From contig NZ_FQZB01000006.1 of assembly GCF_900141845.1 (NCBI RefSeq), positions 62,001 to 126,000 on the forward strand: a DNA stretch of 64,000 nucleotides, in the 5' to 3' direction. Position 1 is the stretch's first letter. Every line of letters starts with the position of its first letter. This document shows positions 9,267 through 18,278 of the stretch, piece after piece. Origin of the DNA: Clostridium cavendishii DSM 21758 (GTDB lineage Bacteria > Bacillota > Clostridia > Clostridiales > Clostridiaceae). A model generated the notes under the pieces. The model was not told the origin of the DNA. It searched no databases and saw only the letters and a list, made by a program, of their open reading frames with translations. The position numbers and the translations under genes were made by a program.

Positions 9267-11171
9267 CTATTTTATTACTGTTAATAAATGTTCACCATAG
9301 TTTATCTCATCTTTATTAACCTCTATAATATCTAAATAATTATCAGAATTTGTCACTATAATAGGCGTCGTAATTACATATCCAGCCTTCTCTATACCTT
9401 CAATATCAAATTCTAATAAAATATCGCCTTTTTTTATTCTTTCTCCTTGTTTAACAGCTGGAGTAAAATATTTTCCTTCTAATTGTACAGTATCCATACC
9501 AACATGAATTAAAATTTCAACTCCATTATCTGTAGTTATTCCTATAGCATGACCTGTTGGAAAGAATGTTGTTATGATACCATCAGTTGGAGCTACAACC
9601 CTGCCTTCTGAAGGTTCTACTGCAACACCTTTTCCTAAAATCCCTTTGGCAAAAGCCTCATCTTTTACTTCTGATAATGCCTTAACATTACCTTTTAATG
9701 GACTCATTATAATTTCTTTATTTTCTAAGAACTCTATATCTTCTATTTTATCCTTAATAATGTTTTCTTTCAAATCTTCTCCATCATTTAGCTTAGTAAA
9801 AAACATTATTATAAAAGCTAATGCAAATGAAACTACCATTGATATTATCATGCCATAAAACCCTTTATTTAGTCCTTCCTGAGGATGTATAAAGGATGGA
9901 ATATTGAATATACCAAGCCCACCTGTTCTATATATCATAGAACCACTTGCTCCAAGGATTCCTCCTCCTATCCCACCAACTATACAACTTATAATAAATG
10001 GTTTTTTTCTAGGTAATGTTATACCATAAATAGCTGGTTCTGTTACACCAAATATACCTGATATAAATGCTGGTAAGCATAATGATTTTTCTTTGCTGTT
10101 TTTAGTTTTAAGTAATATTGCTAATACAACACCTATTTGAGCAAATGATGCTGCAAAAATTAATGCTAAAATCGTATCTTGACCATAAACTGTCAAGTTA
10201 TTAAATCCTATTGGAATTATTCCCCAATGTAATCCAAAGATTACAAACACTTGCCAGAAAGTACCTACAAATATTCCTGCTAAAATTGGACTTAATTCAT
10301 ATGCCTTAAGTGTTGCTGCACCTATTAACTGACTTGCCCAAGTTGCTAAAGGTCCAATTACTATAAATGTTAAAGGAACTATAACTAATAATGTGCAAAA
10401 TGGAACTAAAAATCCTTTAACTACATCTGGAATTATATTTTTAAATAGTCTTTCTACTTTTGAACCTATATAAGTAGCTATTATTACTGGAATAACACTT
10501 GATGCATAATTCATTAAAATAACTGGTATTCCTAAAAATGTTACATGAACAGGTGATTGTATTATCGTACCTTTAAATAATGTATATAAAGGCTCTCCTG
10601 TATTTAACCCTGAAAGAGTTGGATAAACAAGAGCTGCACCTATTGCCATACCTATAAATTCGTTTAATTTAAACTTCTTAGCTGACGTATAACCTAAGAA
10701 TATTGGGAAGAAATAAAAGAAACAATCCCCAACAGCATTTAATATGTTATATGTTCCTGATTTTTGTGAAAGAAGACCTAATGCTACAAATAAAGCATTA
10801 AACCCTTTTATCATACCTGTTGCTGCTAATACTCCTAAGCATGGAGTAAATACTCCTGAGATTATATCTATAAATTTATTAAACGGATTAGTCTTTTCCT
10901 CTTCTTCCCCATTAGAATCATTAGCTAATCCAGTAATTTGAACTAAATCTTTAAATACGTCTGGAACATGGTTACCTATTACAACTTGATATTGTCCTCC
11001 ACTTTTTATAACTGTTACAACACCATCCATGCTTTTCAACACATCTGTATTAGCTTTACTTTCATCTTTAAGTTTAAAACGAAGACGCGTTATACAATGA
11101 GTTAAACTATTAATATTTTCTTTTCCACCAACATTTTTTACAATATCTTTTGATAATTGTTCATACTTCAT
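9267..11171 (-). CDS. bglP: Beta-glucoside PTS permease EIIBCA
   Basis: A 634-residue PTS transporter that takes up and phosphorylates beta-glucosides. Order of domains: EIIB (about 1-85) with phospho-Cys26 in THCITRLRF; EIIC (about 105-460) with many membrane segments and the GVTEPAIYG signature; EIIA (about 500-634) with active-site His556 in ILIHVGMDTV. Start chosen at ATG 11171 after GAGGAGAGGA; the reading frame is open 57 bases further upstream but without an RBS. Preceded by a RAT/terminator at 11211-11286, so transcription is controlled by LicT antitermination. EIIA can also dephosphorylate or phosphorylate LicT according to the known BglF/BglG scheme. Confidence 0.94.
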   Translation of the reverse strand: MKYEQLSKDIVKNVGGKENINSLTHCITRLRFKLKDESKANTDVLKSMDGVVTVIKSGGQYQVVIGNHVPDVFKDLVQITGLANDSNGEEEEKTNPFNKFIDIISGVFTPCLGVLAATGMIKGFNALFVALGLLSQKSGTYNILNAVGDCFFYFFPIFLGYTSAKKFKLNEFIGMAIGAALVYPTLSGLNTGEPLYTLFKGTIIQSPVHVTFLGIPVILMNYASSVIPVIIATYIGSKVERLFKNIIPDVVKGFLVPFCTLLVIVPLTFIVIGPLATWASQLIGAATLKAYELSPILAGIFVGTFWQVFVIFGLHWGIIPIGFNNLTVYGQDTILALIFAASFAQIGVVLAILLKTKNSKEKSLCLPAFISGIFGVTEPAIYGITLPRKKPFIISCIVGGIGGGILGASGSMIYRTGGLGIFNIPSFIHPQEGLNKGFYGMIISMVVSFALAFIIMFFTKLNDGEDLKENIIKDKIEDIEFLENKEIIMSPLKGNVKALSEVKDEAFAKGILGKGVAVEPSEGRVVAPTDGIITTFFPTGHAIGITTDNGVEILIHVGMDTVQLEGKYFTPAVKQGERIKKGDILLEFDIEGIEKAGYVITTPIIVTNSDNYLDIIEVNKDEINYGEHLLTVIK

Positions 11172-11210
11172 AATGGTCCTCTCCTCTTTCGCTATATTTT
11201 TATATATATA

Positions 11211-11286
11211 AAAAGCGAAACCAAACACATAGAATAATAAACTATTCTATAGATTTCGGTCTCGCCTGATTTAACAGTAACAATCC
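11211..11286 (-). promoter_or_regulatory. RAT antiterminator overlapping a terminator, upstream of bglP
   Basis: On the minus strand the 29 bases at 11258-11286 begin GGATTGTTACTG and end CAGGCGAGACC, the classic LicT/BglG ribonucleic antiterminator. Its 3-prime half (GCGAGACC) can instead pair with GGTTTCGC at 11215-11222, followed by TTTT, giving the terminator; an inner ATAGAATA/TATTCTAT stem extends it. LicT binding to the RAT would block terminator formation. Confidence 0.93.
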
Positions 11287-11297
11287 TAAATATTTAA

Positions 11298-12128
11298 TTA
11301 CCTTTGAGTAACTCTTTGAATATGAAGAGTTAAATATAATTTTTCTTCATCACTTAACTCTATTTCTAAATATTTTTCTATTTTAAGCATACAATTATAT
11401 GATTTTTTATACTTTTCCTTAACTTGATTTAATAAGAATTCATCTTCTTCTCCAACTCTCTTTTCTTTGCTACTTAGTCTTTTAAAGAAAAATCTTAAAT
11501 GAGTAACAAATCTTTCATAGTTTAAAGACTTATCATCTAATTCTATGTTGTACGTATATTTAATTATATTTAAAATATCCATTATCTTTTGAGTTATGCT
11601 AATCATATCTCCTACATTACCATTAGAATTGTTTACTTGTGCATTTATTAAATGTAATGCTATATCACAAGCTTCACTTTCTGGTAACTTTCTACTAAGC
11701 TCACTTTCTATAAAATCTAAAGCTTTTAAACCAACCGCAAACTCTTTAGGATAAAACTTTTTAATCTCCCACATAAGTGCATTTGGACGAGTAATTCCTT
11801 CATCGAATAGTTTGATGGCATGACTTATATGATCTGTTAACGTAACATATATATAATCATTTAATTTTACATTTAAAATATTTTTAGCATATTCAATAAT
11901 ATCATAACATAGGGATACATGTTCTACTGGGATATCTTCTAACAATAACTTAAATCTTTCTGAAGCTTCTTCTTGCTTAAGGATAAACGTTTTTTGAATA
12001 CTATCTTCATCTACCTTATCTCCAACTTTTTTCTTAAAAGCAACTCCACAACCCATAACAACAATTTCATTTTTATTTGAGTCTTTTGCAAGTATTGCAT
12101 TGTTATTGAAAATCTTTTTAATTATCAT
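11298..12128 (-). CDS. licT: Transcription antiterminator, BglG/LicT family
   Basis: A 276-residue RNA-binding antiterminator. The N-terminal CAT domain (residues 1-55) includes NNNAILA and the GCGVAFKKKVGD segment. Two PRD domains follow, with the four regulatory histidines at His100 (LTDHISHA), His159 (IALHLINAQ), His210 (FVTHLRFF) and His269 (LTLHIQRV), close to the positions known in B. subtilis LicT. When active it binds the RAT elements at 11258-11286 and 12223-12252, allowing read-through into bglP-bglA and into its own gene. The second RAT lies in its own leader, so it is autoregulated. Confidence 0.95.
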   Translation of the reverse strand: MIIKKIFNNNAILAKDSNKNEIVVMGCGVAFKKKVGDKVDEDSIQKTFILKQEEASERFKLLLEDIPVEHVSLCYDIIEYAKNILNVKLNDYIYVTLTDHISHAIKLFDEGITRPNALMWEIKKFYPKEFAVGLKALDFIESELSRKLPESEACDIALHLINAQVNNSNGNVGDMISITQKIMDILNIIKYTYNIELDDKSLNYERFVTHLRFFFKRLSSKEKRVGEEDEFLLNQVKEKYKKSYNCMLKIEKYLEIELSDEEKLYLTLHIQRVTQR

Positions 12129-12169
12129 GTTTAGCCCCCCATCTTCATTCGTTTTCTGTTTTTAAACAC

Positions 12170-12252
12170 AAAAACCTTAATTAATCAAAAAGATAAAAAA
12201 TTATCATTTTTTGATTAATTAAGGTTTCGCCTGATCGAATCAGTAACAATCT
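12170..12252 (-). promoter_or_regulatory. RAT antiterminator and terminator in the licT leader
   Basis: Minus strand 12223-12252 reads GATTGTTACTG, six-base spacer, then CAGGCGAAACC: a second RAT. Overlapping it, AACCTTAATTAATCAAAAA pairs perfectly with the copy ending AAGGTT at 12173-12191, followed by TTTTTG, forming a long terminator. This places licT under its own control. Confidence 0.93.
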
Positions 12253-12262
12253 CAATATCTAA

Positions 12263-12278
12263 TTGTAAGCGTTTAATT
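12263..12278 (-). promoter_or_regulatory. Candidate cre (CcpA) site and -10 box of licT
   Basis: TTGTAAGCGTTTAATT fits the CcpA cre pattern (TGWAANCGNTNWCA) with one or two mismatches. A TATAAT -10 sequence on the minus strand (12276-12281) overlaps its upstream edge, so a bound CcpA would block initiation when preferred sugars are present. No good -35 box was found. Confidence 0.6.
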
Positions 12279-12437
12279 ATACTATAATATTAACCTATCT
12301 AAATTTTTTTGTCAACAAAAATTAGATTTTCAATAATTAAATTTATAAAAAAAATGTCATATAGCCCATGAATAGTGTATTATAGAATCTATGGAATATA
12401 TTTAAAAACTTTTAAAAAATTCACTGGAGGTGCTATT

Positions 12438-12767
12438 ATGGATAACAGCTTAAATAAAACTTATAAAAATAAAAATATACTCGGAATTATTTCATTTATA
12501 ATTGGTGTAATACCTATAAGTTCTCTTATTATACTTACTACAATTGACCTATTTTTGACAATTGCCTTGATGCCTGGACTAACTTTTCTTAATAATACAA
12601 TTACTATTATGAATATATGTTTCTTAGTAAATATATTTGGTATTTTACTTGGTTGTATATCCTTAATCAAAAAACCTAATAAAAATAAACTTGCAATTTG
12701 GGGTGTAGTTATCAATTCTTTTATCCCTATATCATTATTTATAAGTATATTAAAATACATATTTTAA
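12438..12767 (+). CDS. Small membrane protein (DUF4190-like)
   Basis: A 109-residue protein with a short charged N-terminus (NKTYKNKN) and three hydrophobic segments (about 15-35, 45-70 and 80-105), one containing NIFGILLGCISLIKK. Start set at ATG 12438 because GGAGGTG lies seven bases upstream; the open frame reaches back 63 bases without an RBS. Pattern and size resemble the DUF4190/DUF4064 type of small bacterial membrane protein of unknown function. It stands alone, followed by dispersed repeat copy B. Confidence 0.6.
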   Translation: MDNSLNKTYKNKNILGIISFIIGVIPISSLIILTTIDLFLTIALMPGLTFLNNTITIMNICFLVNIFGILLGCISLIKKPNKNKLAIWGVVINSFIPISLFISILKYIF

Positions 12768-12796
12768 AGTAATCTCCTATTCATTTCATTCATATG

Positions 12797-12853
12797 AGTA
12801 CTCTTACAGAGTAAGTTTGAATTAACCAAATTGAAATTTGTATTCTTACTTAA
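12797..12853. repeat. Dispersed intergenic repeat, copy B
   Basis: Second copy of the element at 48-106: identical 19-base head, then CAAATTGAAATTTG and a TTACTTAAC tail. The preceding bases (CATTCATA) also resemble those before copy A. It sits between the small membrane protein gene and the terminator at 12861-12890. Confidence 0.6.
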
Positions 12854-12860
12854 CGAACTA

Positions 12861-12890
12861 AACCACATTGAATCAAAATTCAATGTGGTT
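12861..12890. terminator. Terminator hairpin between convergent genes
   Basis: Thirteen-base perfect stem AACCACATTGAAT with ATTCAATGTGGTT and a four-base loop. Located between the plus-strand membrane protein and the minus-strand zinc-ribbon gene. Confidence 0.75.
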
Positions 12891-12913
12891 TCTTATTAAA
12901 CAACAAAATATAT

Positions 12914-13270
12914 TTAATTACCATGCTCTCTATTGTATTCTTCCATTTGTTTCAAGTAATTAATCTGTGTTTCTGTTTTACCTGCATATTTTACACTATC
13001 TGGAATAGCATCTTCATTGGTATTAGAAACAGAAATATCCATCTTAATCTTTTCAAATTGTTCCTGTGTAAGTTCTATATAACTTCCACAATGTGGACAA
13101 AGAATACAATACTTTTTCCTATATGGTATTATAGGAATAAAAAATAATGTAAACCATGTTCTTACTATACATAATCTCCAAACATCTGTCCTATTACAAT
13201 AAGTACATGCATGTTCAAAAACTGCACCAATAATTTTTCTTGTTGTTTTTCCCCATCCCCAAATTATCAT
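12914..13270 (-). CDS. Small zinc-ribbon protein
   Basis: A 118-residue protein with two CxxC knuckles: ACTYCNRTDVW near residue 25 and CILCPHCGSYIEL near residue 60, separated by a hydrophobic stretch (VRTWFTLFFIPIIPYRKKY). This matches the zinc-ribbon family in which a hydrophobic WFTLFFIP-type segment lies between the metal-binding pairs; function is unknown. ATG 13270 is preferred, since GGAG lies eight bases upstream; a GTG at 13279 overlaps that RBS. The tail is charged and ends in MEEYNREHGN. Single gene with terminators on both sides. Confidence 0.7.
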   Translation of the reverse strand: MIIWGWGKTTRKIIGAVFEHACTYCNRTDVWRLCIVRTWFTLFFIPIIPYRKKYCILCPHCGSYIELTQEQFEKIKMDISVSNTNEDAIPDSVKYAGKTETQINYLKQMEEYNREHGN

Positions 13271-13468
13271 ATGTATCACTCCACAATTTTTTTCTTGCTA
13301 ATTATATCATTATTATGTTTTATTTACAATATATGTTTCATCATGTCTTTTTATTGATACTTAATAAATATTATAATATTTTAAATGTTTATTAAAAACT
13401 TAAAAATAAATTATAAATTAAAATAAAATTAATTTTTTATTTTAAAATACTAAAACATTAATTAAGCA

Positions 13469-13510
13469 AAAAGTCATCACATCGAATTAAGATTCAATGT
13501 GATGACTTTT
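13469..13510 (-). terminator. Strong terminator downstream of the EF-Tu-like gene
   Basis: Fourteen-base stem AAAAGTCATCACAT with ATGTGATGACTTTT, extended inward by CGAAT/GATTC-type pairs. The flanking 13271-13468 is AT-rich without further features. Confidence 0.85.
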
Positions 13511-13551
13511 ACTCTTCCTACTAATTTAATGTAAAAACTTTCTGTTTTATG

Positions 13552-13845
13552 CTACTTAATTATAGTATCTCCTCTTTTTAGTTCAATATTGTCCAAATAA
13601 AGTGCTACATGTTCACCTTCTTTAATACTTTCCACCCTTAAAACTTTACCATTAATTAAAGCTTCTATTTTTTTGACTAATACATTTTCAAGCATTATCG
13701 TATCTTCATTAGCAACTTTCACAGTATCCCCCTTTGAAAGCATTCCCTGATTTACATAGCCAATAACTATTAGCCCTTCTGTTTTGCTTGAAAATATGTT
13801 TTCTATAATCATAGAAAACCGCTCTACATTCTCTTTCTCTCTCAT
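13552..13845 (-). CDS. Stand-alone EF-Tu domain 2-like small protein
   Basis: A 97-residue protein matching only the beta-barrel second domain of translation GTPases: FSMIIENIFSSKTEGLIVIGYVNQGMLSKGDTV in segments, then VLVKKIEALINGKV and ESIKEGEHVALYLDNIELKRGDTI. No G domain is present here or next door, so it cannot be an elongation factor itself. Such single-barrel proteins occur in clostridia; the role is unknown, possibly RNA or protein binding. The ATG is 35 bases from the only good GGAGG, with a small hairpin between them (see 13846-13885). Confidence 0.7.
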   Translation of the reverse strand: MREKENVERFSMIIENIFSSKTEGLIVIGYVNQGMLSKGDTVKVANEDTIMLENVLVKKIEALINGKVLRVESIKEGEHVALYLDNIELKRGDTIIK

Positions 13846-13885
13846 AGTAAAATTAGATTTTTTAATTAAATCTAATATTACCTCC
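13846..13885 (-). promoter_or_regulatory. Ribosome binding site separated from the start by a hairpin
   Basis: Minus strand GGAGG (13881-13885) is followed by TTAGATT, nine bases, AATCTAA (stem 13869-13875 with 13853-13859) and then TTTTACT-ATG. If the hairpin folds, the RBS-to-ATG distance shrinks from 35 to roughly 12 bases. No in-frame ATG, GTG or TTG lies nearer the RBS. Confidence 0.5.
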
Positions 13886-14071
13886 TTTCTCTTATATATC
13901 CCTGAAAATTTTATTATAATTATTAAAACATTACTTCACATAAAATTATAACATTTATTGTAATTTTTTTGCATAATAAATTTAATATTTAATAAAATTT
14001 AAGATTTATATTTATTTAACATTAAACTGTAATAATTCAATTAAATATAGATTATAAACCTCATAATAATC

Positions 14072-14103
14072 AAAAGGTATAGTAAAATATTCCTATACCC
14101 TTT
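14072..14103 (-). terminator. Terminator of the GT2-acyltransferase-GH18 operon
   Basis: AAAGGTATAG pairs with CTATACCCTTT with one mismatch around a ten-base loop, 27 bases after the GH18 stop. The rest of 13886-14071 is AT-rich with no gene seen. Confidence 0.6.
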
Positions 14104-14129
14104 AATTTTCACTCTTAACATAGTAATTA

Positions 14130-15290
14130 TCATTTTCTTAGTTTATCATATACAACTTTTGTTAGCTCTCCAGCATTATCTTGAGAACATTCCCAAATCA
14201 TACCACCACCAAGCTTATTCTCCTTTATATATTCCGTTTTAAAAGCTGCGGACTCTTTATCTTCATAGGTAATAAAGATATTTCCATTATAAAGATATGG
14301 TACTTTTGCTTTGTCATCCCAATATCTCTTAAAACCGTCTTTATTTAAATATTTTTTAACTATCCCTCTATAAGATAAATCAAATTTCAAGAAATCTATT
14401 GGTTTTTCTGCTTTTTGATATAGACCATTGTTCTCATCCTTAACTCCTTCCCATCCATATCCATAGGCTGGTATTCCCATTATAAGTTTCTTACTATCAA
14501 AGCCTGCATCTATTAGTTTTTTTATTCCATCAGAAGTACTTATTTTATCCTTTTTTTCATCAGCTTTATACAAATTTGCATTATGTGCTGTAGTATCACT
14601 CCAGACCCCTGTGTAATCATACCCCATAACATTTACGCAATCTACTATTTTATTAACTTTTTCAACTTCTATGTTATCTACTCCATAGTCTAATACTGTT
14701 TCTGCAAAAGACAATTCATAGCTTTTTTTGTTTTTCTTTTCTAATTCTTTAAGCGAATCTCTTAAATCACTCAATAATAAAGTAAAATTTTCTTTATCCT
14801 CTTTTCTACTCTTTATACCACCTTCTGGCCCAATGCCCGGAAATTCCCAGTCTATATCAACTCCATCAAGCTTGTACTCATCAACAAACTTTGCTACACT
14901 GTCACAAAATATTTTCCTACTTTCTTTCGTTAATGCTACATCTGAAAAACCTTCTGCTTTATAGCCTCCAATTCCTAAAGATATCTTAATCTTTGGATAT
15001 GTCTTTCTAAATTCTCTAATTTTTCTAAAAATCTCATCCTCATCTTTTATATTTGCGTTTTTAAAACCTATTTTACCTTCAGTATTTATATTAGCAAAGG
15101 CAATATAAACATTGGTTAACTTACTAACATTTACATCATTGCCTGTCCAATCACACCATATAGGTAAATATGCTGATACCTTATAATCCTTATCTACGTA
15201 TGCCATTACTCGTCTTATCCCAACTGTTAAACATGTAAAAAATAATACTATGGTTAGTAAAAATATAATAATTTTCTTATTTTTCTTCAT
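14130..15290 (-). CDS. Exported GH18 glycosidase of the polysaccharide operon
   Basis: A 386-residue GH18 TIM-barrel enzyme. A hydrophobic N-terminus (residues 7-25, then RRVMA) acts as signal peptide or anchor. The catalytic DxxDxDxE motif is intact at 142-149 (DGVDIDWE, acid Glu149). Other family marks are ISLGIGGY, the YDYTG segment and GGGMIWECSQDN at the end. It should hydrolyse a beta-linked N-acetylglucosamine polymer outside the membrane. It is the last gene after a GT2 synthase and an acyltransferase, so it probably trims or releases the polymer they make, filling the place that IcaB/PgaB hold in poly-GlcNAc systems. A plain chitinase role is the alternative. Starts after GGGAGAGA, 18 bases from the previous stop. 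Confidence 0.88.
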   Translation of the reverse strand: MKKNKKIIIFLLTIVLFFTCLTVGIRRVMAYVDKDYKVSAYLPIWCDWTGNDVNVSKLTNVYIAFANINTEGKIGFKNANIKDEDEIFRKIREFRKTYPKIKISLGIGGYKAEGFSDVALTKESRKIFCDSVAKFVDEYKLDGVDIDWEFPGIGPEGGIKSRKEDKENFTLLLSDLRDSLKELEKKNKKSYELSFAETVLDYGVDNIEVEKVNKIVDCVNVMGYDYTGVWSDTTAHNANLYKADEKKDKISTSDGIKKLIDAGFDSKKLIMGIPAYGYGWEGVKDENNGLYQKAEKPIDFLKFDLSYRGIVKKYLNKDGFKRYWDDKAKVPYLYNGNIFITYEDKESAAFKTEYIKENKLGGGMIWECSQDNAGELTKVVYDKLRK

Positions 15291-15308
15291 CTTCTCTCCC
15301 TCACTCTT

Positions 15309-16457
15309 CTAACCAAATAAGATTCTGTATGCTCTTTTATTCAAAGAAACAATTTTTAAGAAAATATAACAAATTAAAAAGTTTGCTACTAAATTTAATC
15401 CATATATAGCCACAACAAATAAATTATCTAGTGCAAACCACTCTAAGAAGAACCCTAAAAGTAAAATTTGAACTAATAGGTGTATCAAATATATCCCAAA
15501 AGTAGAATTACTCAAAGAAGTCATAAGCTTCTTCATTTTATTATTAAGCAATCCTTCCCATTTGATATTTTTAAATAGTAAAAATACAGCTACAGCAGTA
15601 AATATACTTGTCATTGAAAAATGAGAATAAAAACTTTCATCTAAATAATCTTTTCCTGCACTATTTATATATGTCATCAAAGGTACTACTAAGAATGATA
15701 CAAAACCTAGTATATAAAAAATATAATCCGTAATTCGTTTAACCTCATATTTATGAAGGTAATAACCTAATATGAAAAACCCTATATATCCTGTGAAAAA
15801 TGGTATGTTAAGAAAACTTATATATAATTCCTTATTAGTACTATTTGCATATATTATTTGAACTGACCTATATACAAATGCTATAAAAAACCAAGCACCT
15901 AACCAAAATTGAAGTTCACCCTTACTTAAATTATTAATTATTTTTTTTATGAAAGGTAATACACAATACATACCTAAAATGACATACATAAACCAGAAAT
16001 GATAATATACTTTATCAAATAATAATTCATTTATAAATATCTTAGGCATAGCCAATATACTTGTAATATCCTTGTATAAGATACAATGTTTTACAACCGA
16101 ATATACGAAAGACCAAATAAAAAACGGTACTGCTATCTTAAAAAACCTTTTATGGAAAAATGTCTTTAAACTTTCCTCTTTAGAATTCCCTAAGATTAAA
16201 GCTCCGCTAATCATAAAAAATACTAAAACTGACCACCTACATAGAGAATTTATTACATTTGCTGCCCACCAATGTACTGAGCCTATGCTAATTAAATCTT
16301 CTGTAATTGCTGAGGCTGAATGTAATAGTATAACACTCAATATTGATACCACCCTTAGAACATCTAAATAATATACTCTTTTATTATTAACCTCACTTTT
16401 CTCATTTTTATTTCTACTAAATTCACTTATTTGTTTTATATTTACAGCATTATACAA
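15309..16457 (-). CDS. Acyltransferase 3 family membrane protein
   Basis: A 382-residue protein with about ten membrane segments. The early YYLDVLRVVSILSVILLHSAS stretch, read in pieces, carries the Arg and His typical of acyltransferase 3 (OafA/IcaC) proteins, followed by WSVLVFFMISGALIL. It probably acylates (acetyl or succinyl) the growing polysaccharide or assists its export. The start is TTG 16457, nine bases after GGGGG, inside the last codons of the glycosyltransferase gene (8-base overlap), so translation is coupled. IcaC of the staphylococcal ica locus is the closest functional analogue. Confidence 0.85.
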   Translation of the reverse strand: MYNAVNIKQISEFSRNKNEKSEVNNKRVYYLDVLRVVSILSVILLHSASAITEDLISIGSVHWWAANVINSLCRWSVLVFFMISGALILGNSKEESLKTFFHKRFFKIAVPFFIWSFVYSVVKHCILYKDITSILAMPKIFINELLFDKVYYHFWFMYVILGMYCVLPFIKKIINNLSKGELQFWLGAWFFIAFVYRSVQIIYANSTNKELYISFLNIPFFTGYIGFFILGYYLHKYEVKRITDYIFYILGFVSFLVVPLMTYINSAGKDYLDESFYSHFSMTSIFTAVAVFLLFKNIKWEGLLNNKMKKLMTSLSNSTFGIYLIHLLVQILLLGFFLEWFALDNLFVVAIYGLNLVANFLICYIFLKIVSLNKRAYRILFG

Positions 16458-17775
16458 TTGAAACTTCCCCCTTTCTTTCTATATAACTCCACCTATCATC
16501 GTCTAAGAAATATCTAATAGTTCCAACTGAATTAAGAATTAATGGTACTAATTTATAAGTAAATCTCTCATACACCATAAAGAAAATTATTTTCACATAA
16601 TCTGACCAAGAAAATTTTACACCATATTTTCTACAAACTATTAATGCCTCTATGTTCTGTAAAAAATCAAATATAATGGCTGCTAAAATTAACACAATTG
16701 CAATCATATAACCATCTTTTGTCAATACAAGAACTATTGGCATCATTAATGTAAAAAACACTGACATTGTCCCTAATAAAAAGCCATCAAAAGCCATAAA
16801 TGCTGAAAGTGGAGATTTCAAATCTTTAAATAAACTTCCCCAGTACTCTACTACACAATCAATAAAAGCCTTTTGCCATCTAATTCTTTGGTTATAAAAA
16901 TTTTTAAAATTCTCTGGACATTCTGTATAACAAATAGCTTCAGGTACATATACCAACTTTTTCTTTAGATTATTTTCCTTTATATATTTATGAATCTTTA
17001 ATGTTATGTCCATGTCCTCTCCTACAGTATGCCTAAATCCCTTAACATTAAATAAGATATCTTTCTTAAATATACCGAAGGCTCCTGAAATAACTATCAT
17101 TGAATTAAATAAAGATTGTGTACTCTTTTTTACGTAAAACCCATGTATATAATGCAACATTTGATGTTTAATTATATTTTTACCTTTAAATTTATAAGTT
17201 ATATTATCACCATTTACATCAACACTTTGAACTACATTTACAGTACCACCAGCTGCTACTATATCTTTATCCTCAAAATACTGATTCATATATCTTAAAG
17301 AATCCTTCTCAAGCATACTATCTGCATCTAATGTGACAACTAATTCATTGCTAGAATAATCAATTCCTGCATTCAAAGCATCTGCCTTTCCCCCATTATC
17401 CTTATCTATTAAATATACATTTTCATACAATTTAGATTTATATATGCCTCTTATATATTTATAATCAAGCTTATTAGCTCTTTTTTTTGTTGTATATTCT
17501 AAATCTAAATAATCTTTTAATATATTCATTGTTGAATCCTTAGACCCATCATTAACTATTAATATTTCATAATTTGAATAATCAACTGCCAAAGAAGAGT
17601 TAATACAATTTTTAATAACTAACTCTTCATTGTAAGCCGGTATTATAACTGTAATACCTTTTTCTTCAAAATCCTTATTTAATTCAACCTTCCTCATAGT
17701 AAAAAAAGGTACTATTATATAAAATATTTGAAATACTAGAAACATAATAAAAAAAATAATAGTCAAAAATAACAT
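16450..17775 (-). CDS. Processive GT2 polysaccharide synthase (IcaA/PgaC-like)
   Basis: A 441-residue membrane glycosyltransferase. One N-terminal membrane segment, then a GT2 domain with GITVIIPAYNEE, the nucleotide-binding VNDGSKDS, the DxD-type DADSML, the HTVGEDMDIT acceptor-site Asp and the QRIRWQKAF (QxxRW) motif of processive synthases. Three or four membrane segments follow. This architecture is shared by hyaluronan, chitin and poly-GlcNAc synthases; a GH18 partner suggests a GlcNAc-containing polymer. First gene of the operon, RBS GGGAGG, with a LacI-type palindrome 33-46 bases upstream of the ATG. No PilZ-like domain is fused, so any c-di-GMP link to the neighbouring phosphodiesterase is only positional. 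Confidence 0.88.
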   Translation of the reverse strand: MLFLTIIFFIMFLVFQIFYIIVPFFTMRKVELNKDFEEKGITVIIPAYNEELVIKNCINSSLAVDYSNYEILIVNDGSKDSTMNILKDYLDLEYTTKKRANKLDYKYIRGIYKSKLYENVYLIDKDNGGKADALNAGIDYSSNELVVTLDADSMLEKDSLRYMNQYFEDKDIVAAGGTVNVVQSVDVNGDNITYKFKGKNIIKHQMLHYIHGFYVKKSTQSLFNSMIVISGAFGIFKKDILFNVKGFRHTVGEDMDITLKIHKYIKENNLKKKLVYVPEAICYTECPENFKNFYNQRIRWQKAFIDCVVEYWGSLFKDLKSPLSAFMAFDGFLLGTMSVFFTLMMPIVLVLTKDGYMIAIVLILAAIIFDFLQNIEALIVCRKYGVKFSWSDYVKIIFFMVYERFTYKLVPLILNSVGTIRYFLDDDRWSYIERKGEVSIV

Positions 17776-17807
17776 AAAATAACCTCCCTAGCTATAAAAA
17801 TTATACC

Positions 17808-17821
17808 TTTAAACGTTTAAA
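17808..17821. promoter_or_regulatory. LacI-type palindrome close to the GT2 start
   Basis: TTTAAACGTTTAAA is a perfect 14-base palindrome with the central CG of LacI/CcpA-family operators. Located just upstream of the GT2 RBS. Confidence 0.5.
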
Positions 17822-18076
17822 AACTTATTTTTACTTTTATTGATTATATTAAAACTTTATGTAATATTATACATTTTTGCAAATATGTCACCTTATAGTG
17901 ACATAAAAATAGCTTCTTTTTGTAACGTTATCAAAGCTTTTTTCATTCTTTTTCATAAAATATAATTTTTACCATAAAAAGCTGTTTTTAAAATAACTTT
18001 TTTTAAAAAAGTTATTTTCTTTTATAAATTACATAAAATTTGATAAATAATACCTAAAGTAACCTTTTTCTATTGT

Positions 18077-18092
18077 TTTAAGCGTTTAATTG
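18077..18092. promoter_or_regulatory. cre-like site
   Basis: TTTTAAGCGTTTAATT resembles the cre-like site upstream of licT and the two palindromes in this region. Candidate CcpA or LacI-family operator. Confidence 0.4.
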
Positions 18093-18278
18093 TATTTTAT
18101 TCCCTATCTCAAACTTTATATAATTTCATGTTTTTTTTCAATTTTACAAATTAAGGTAATAAGTCAATACTTGCCTATATATTCATCTTTATGATAGTTT
18201 AGATTTACTTTTCATAGTTTTTCATAGTTTTTCATTGTTTTACATCTATTTACATTATAAATATAAAAAAAATTACTT

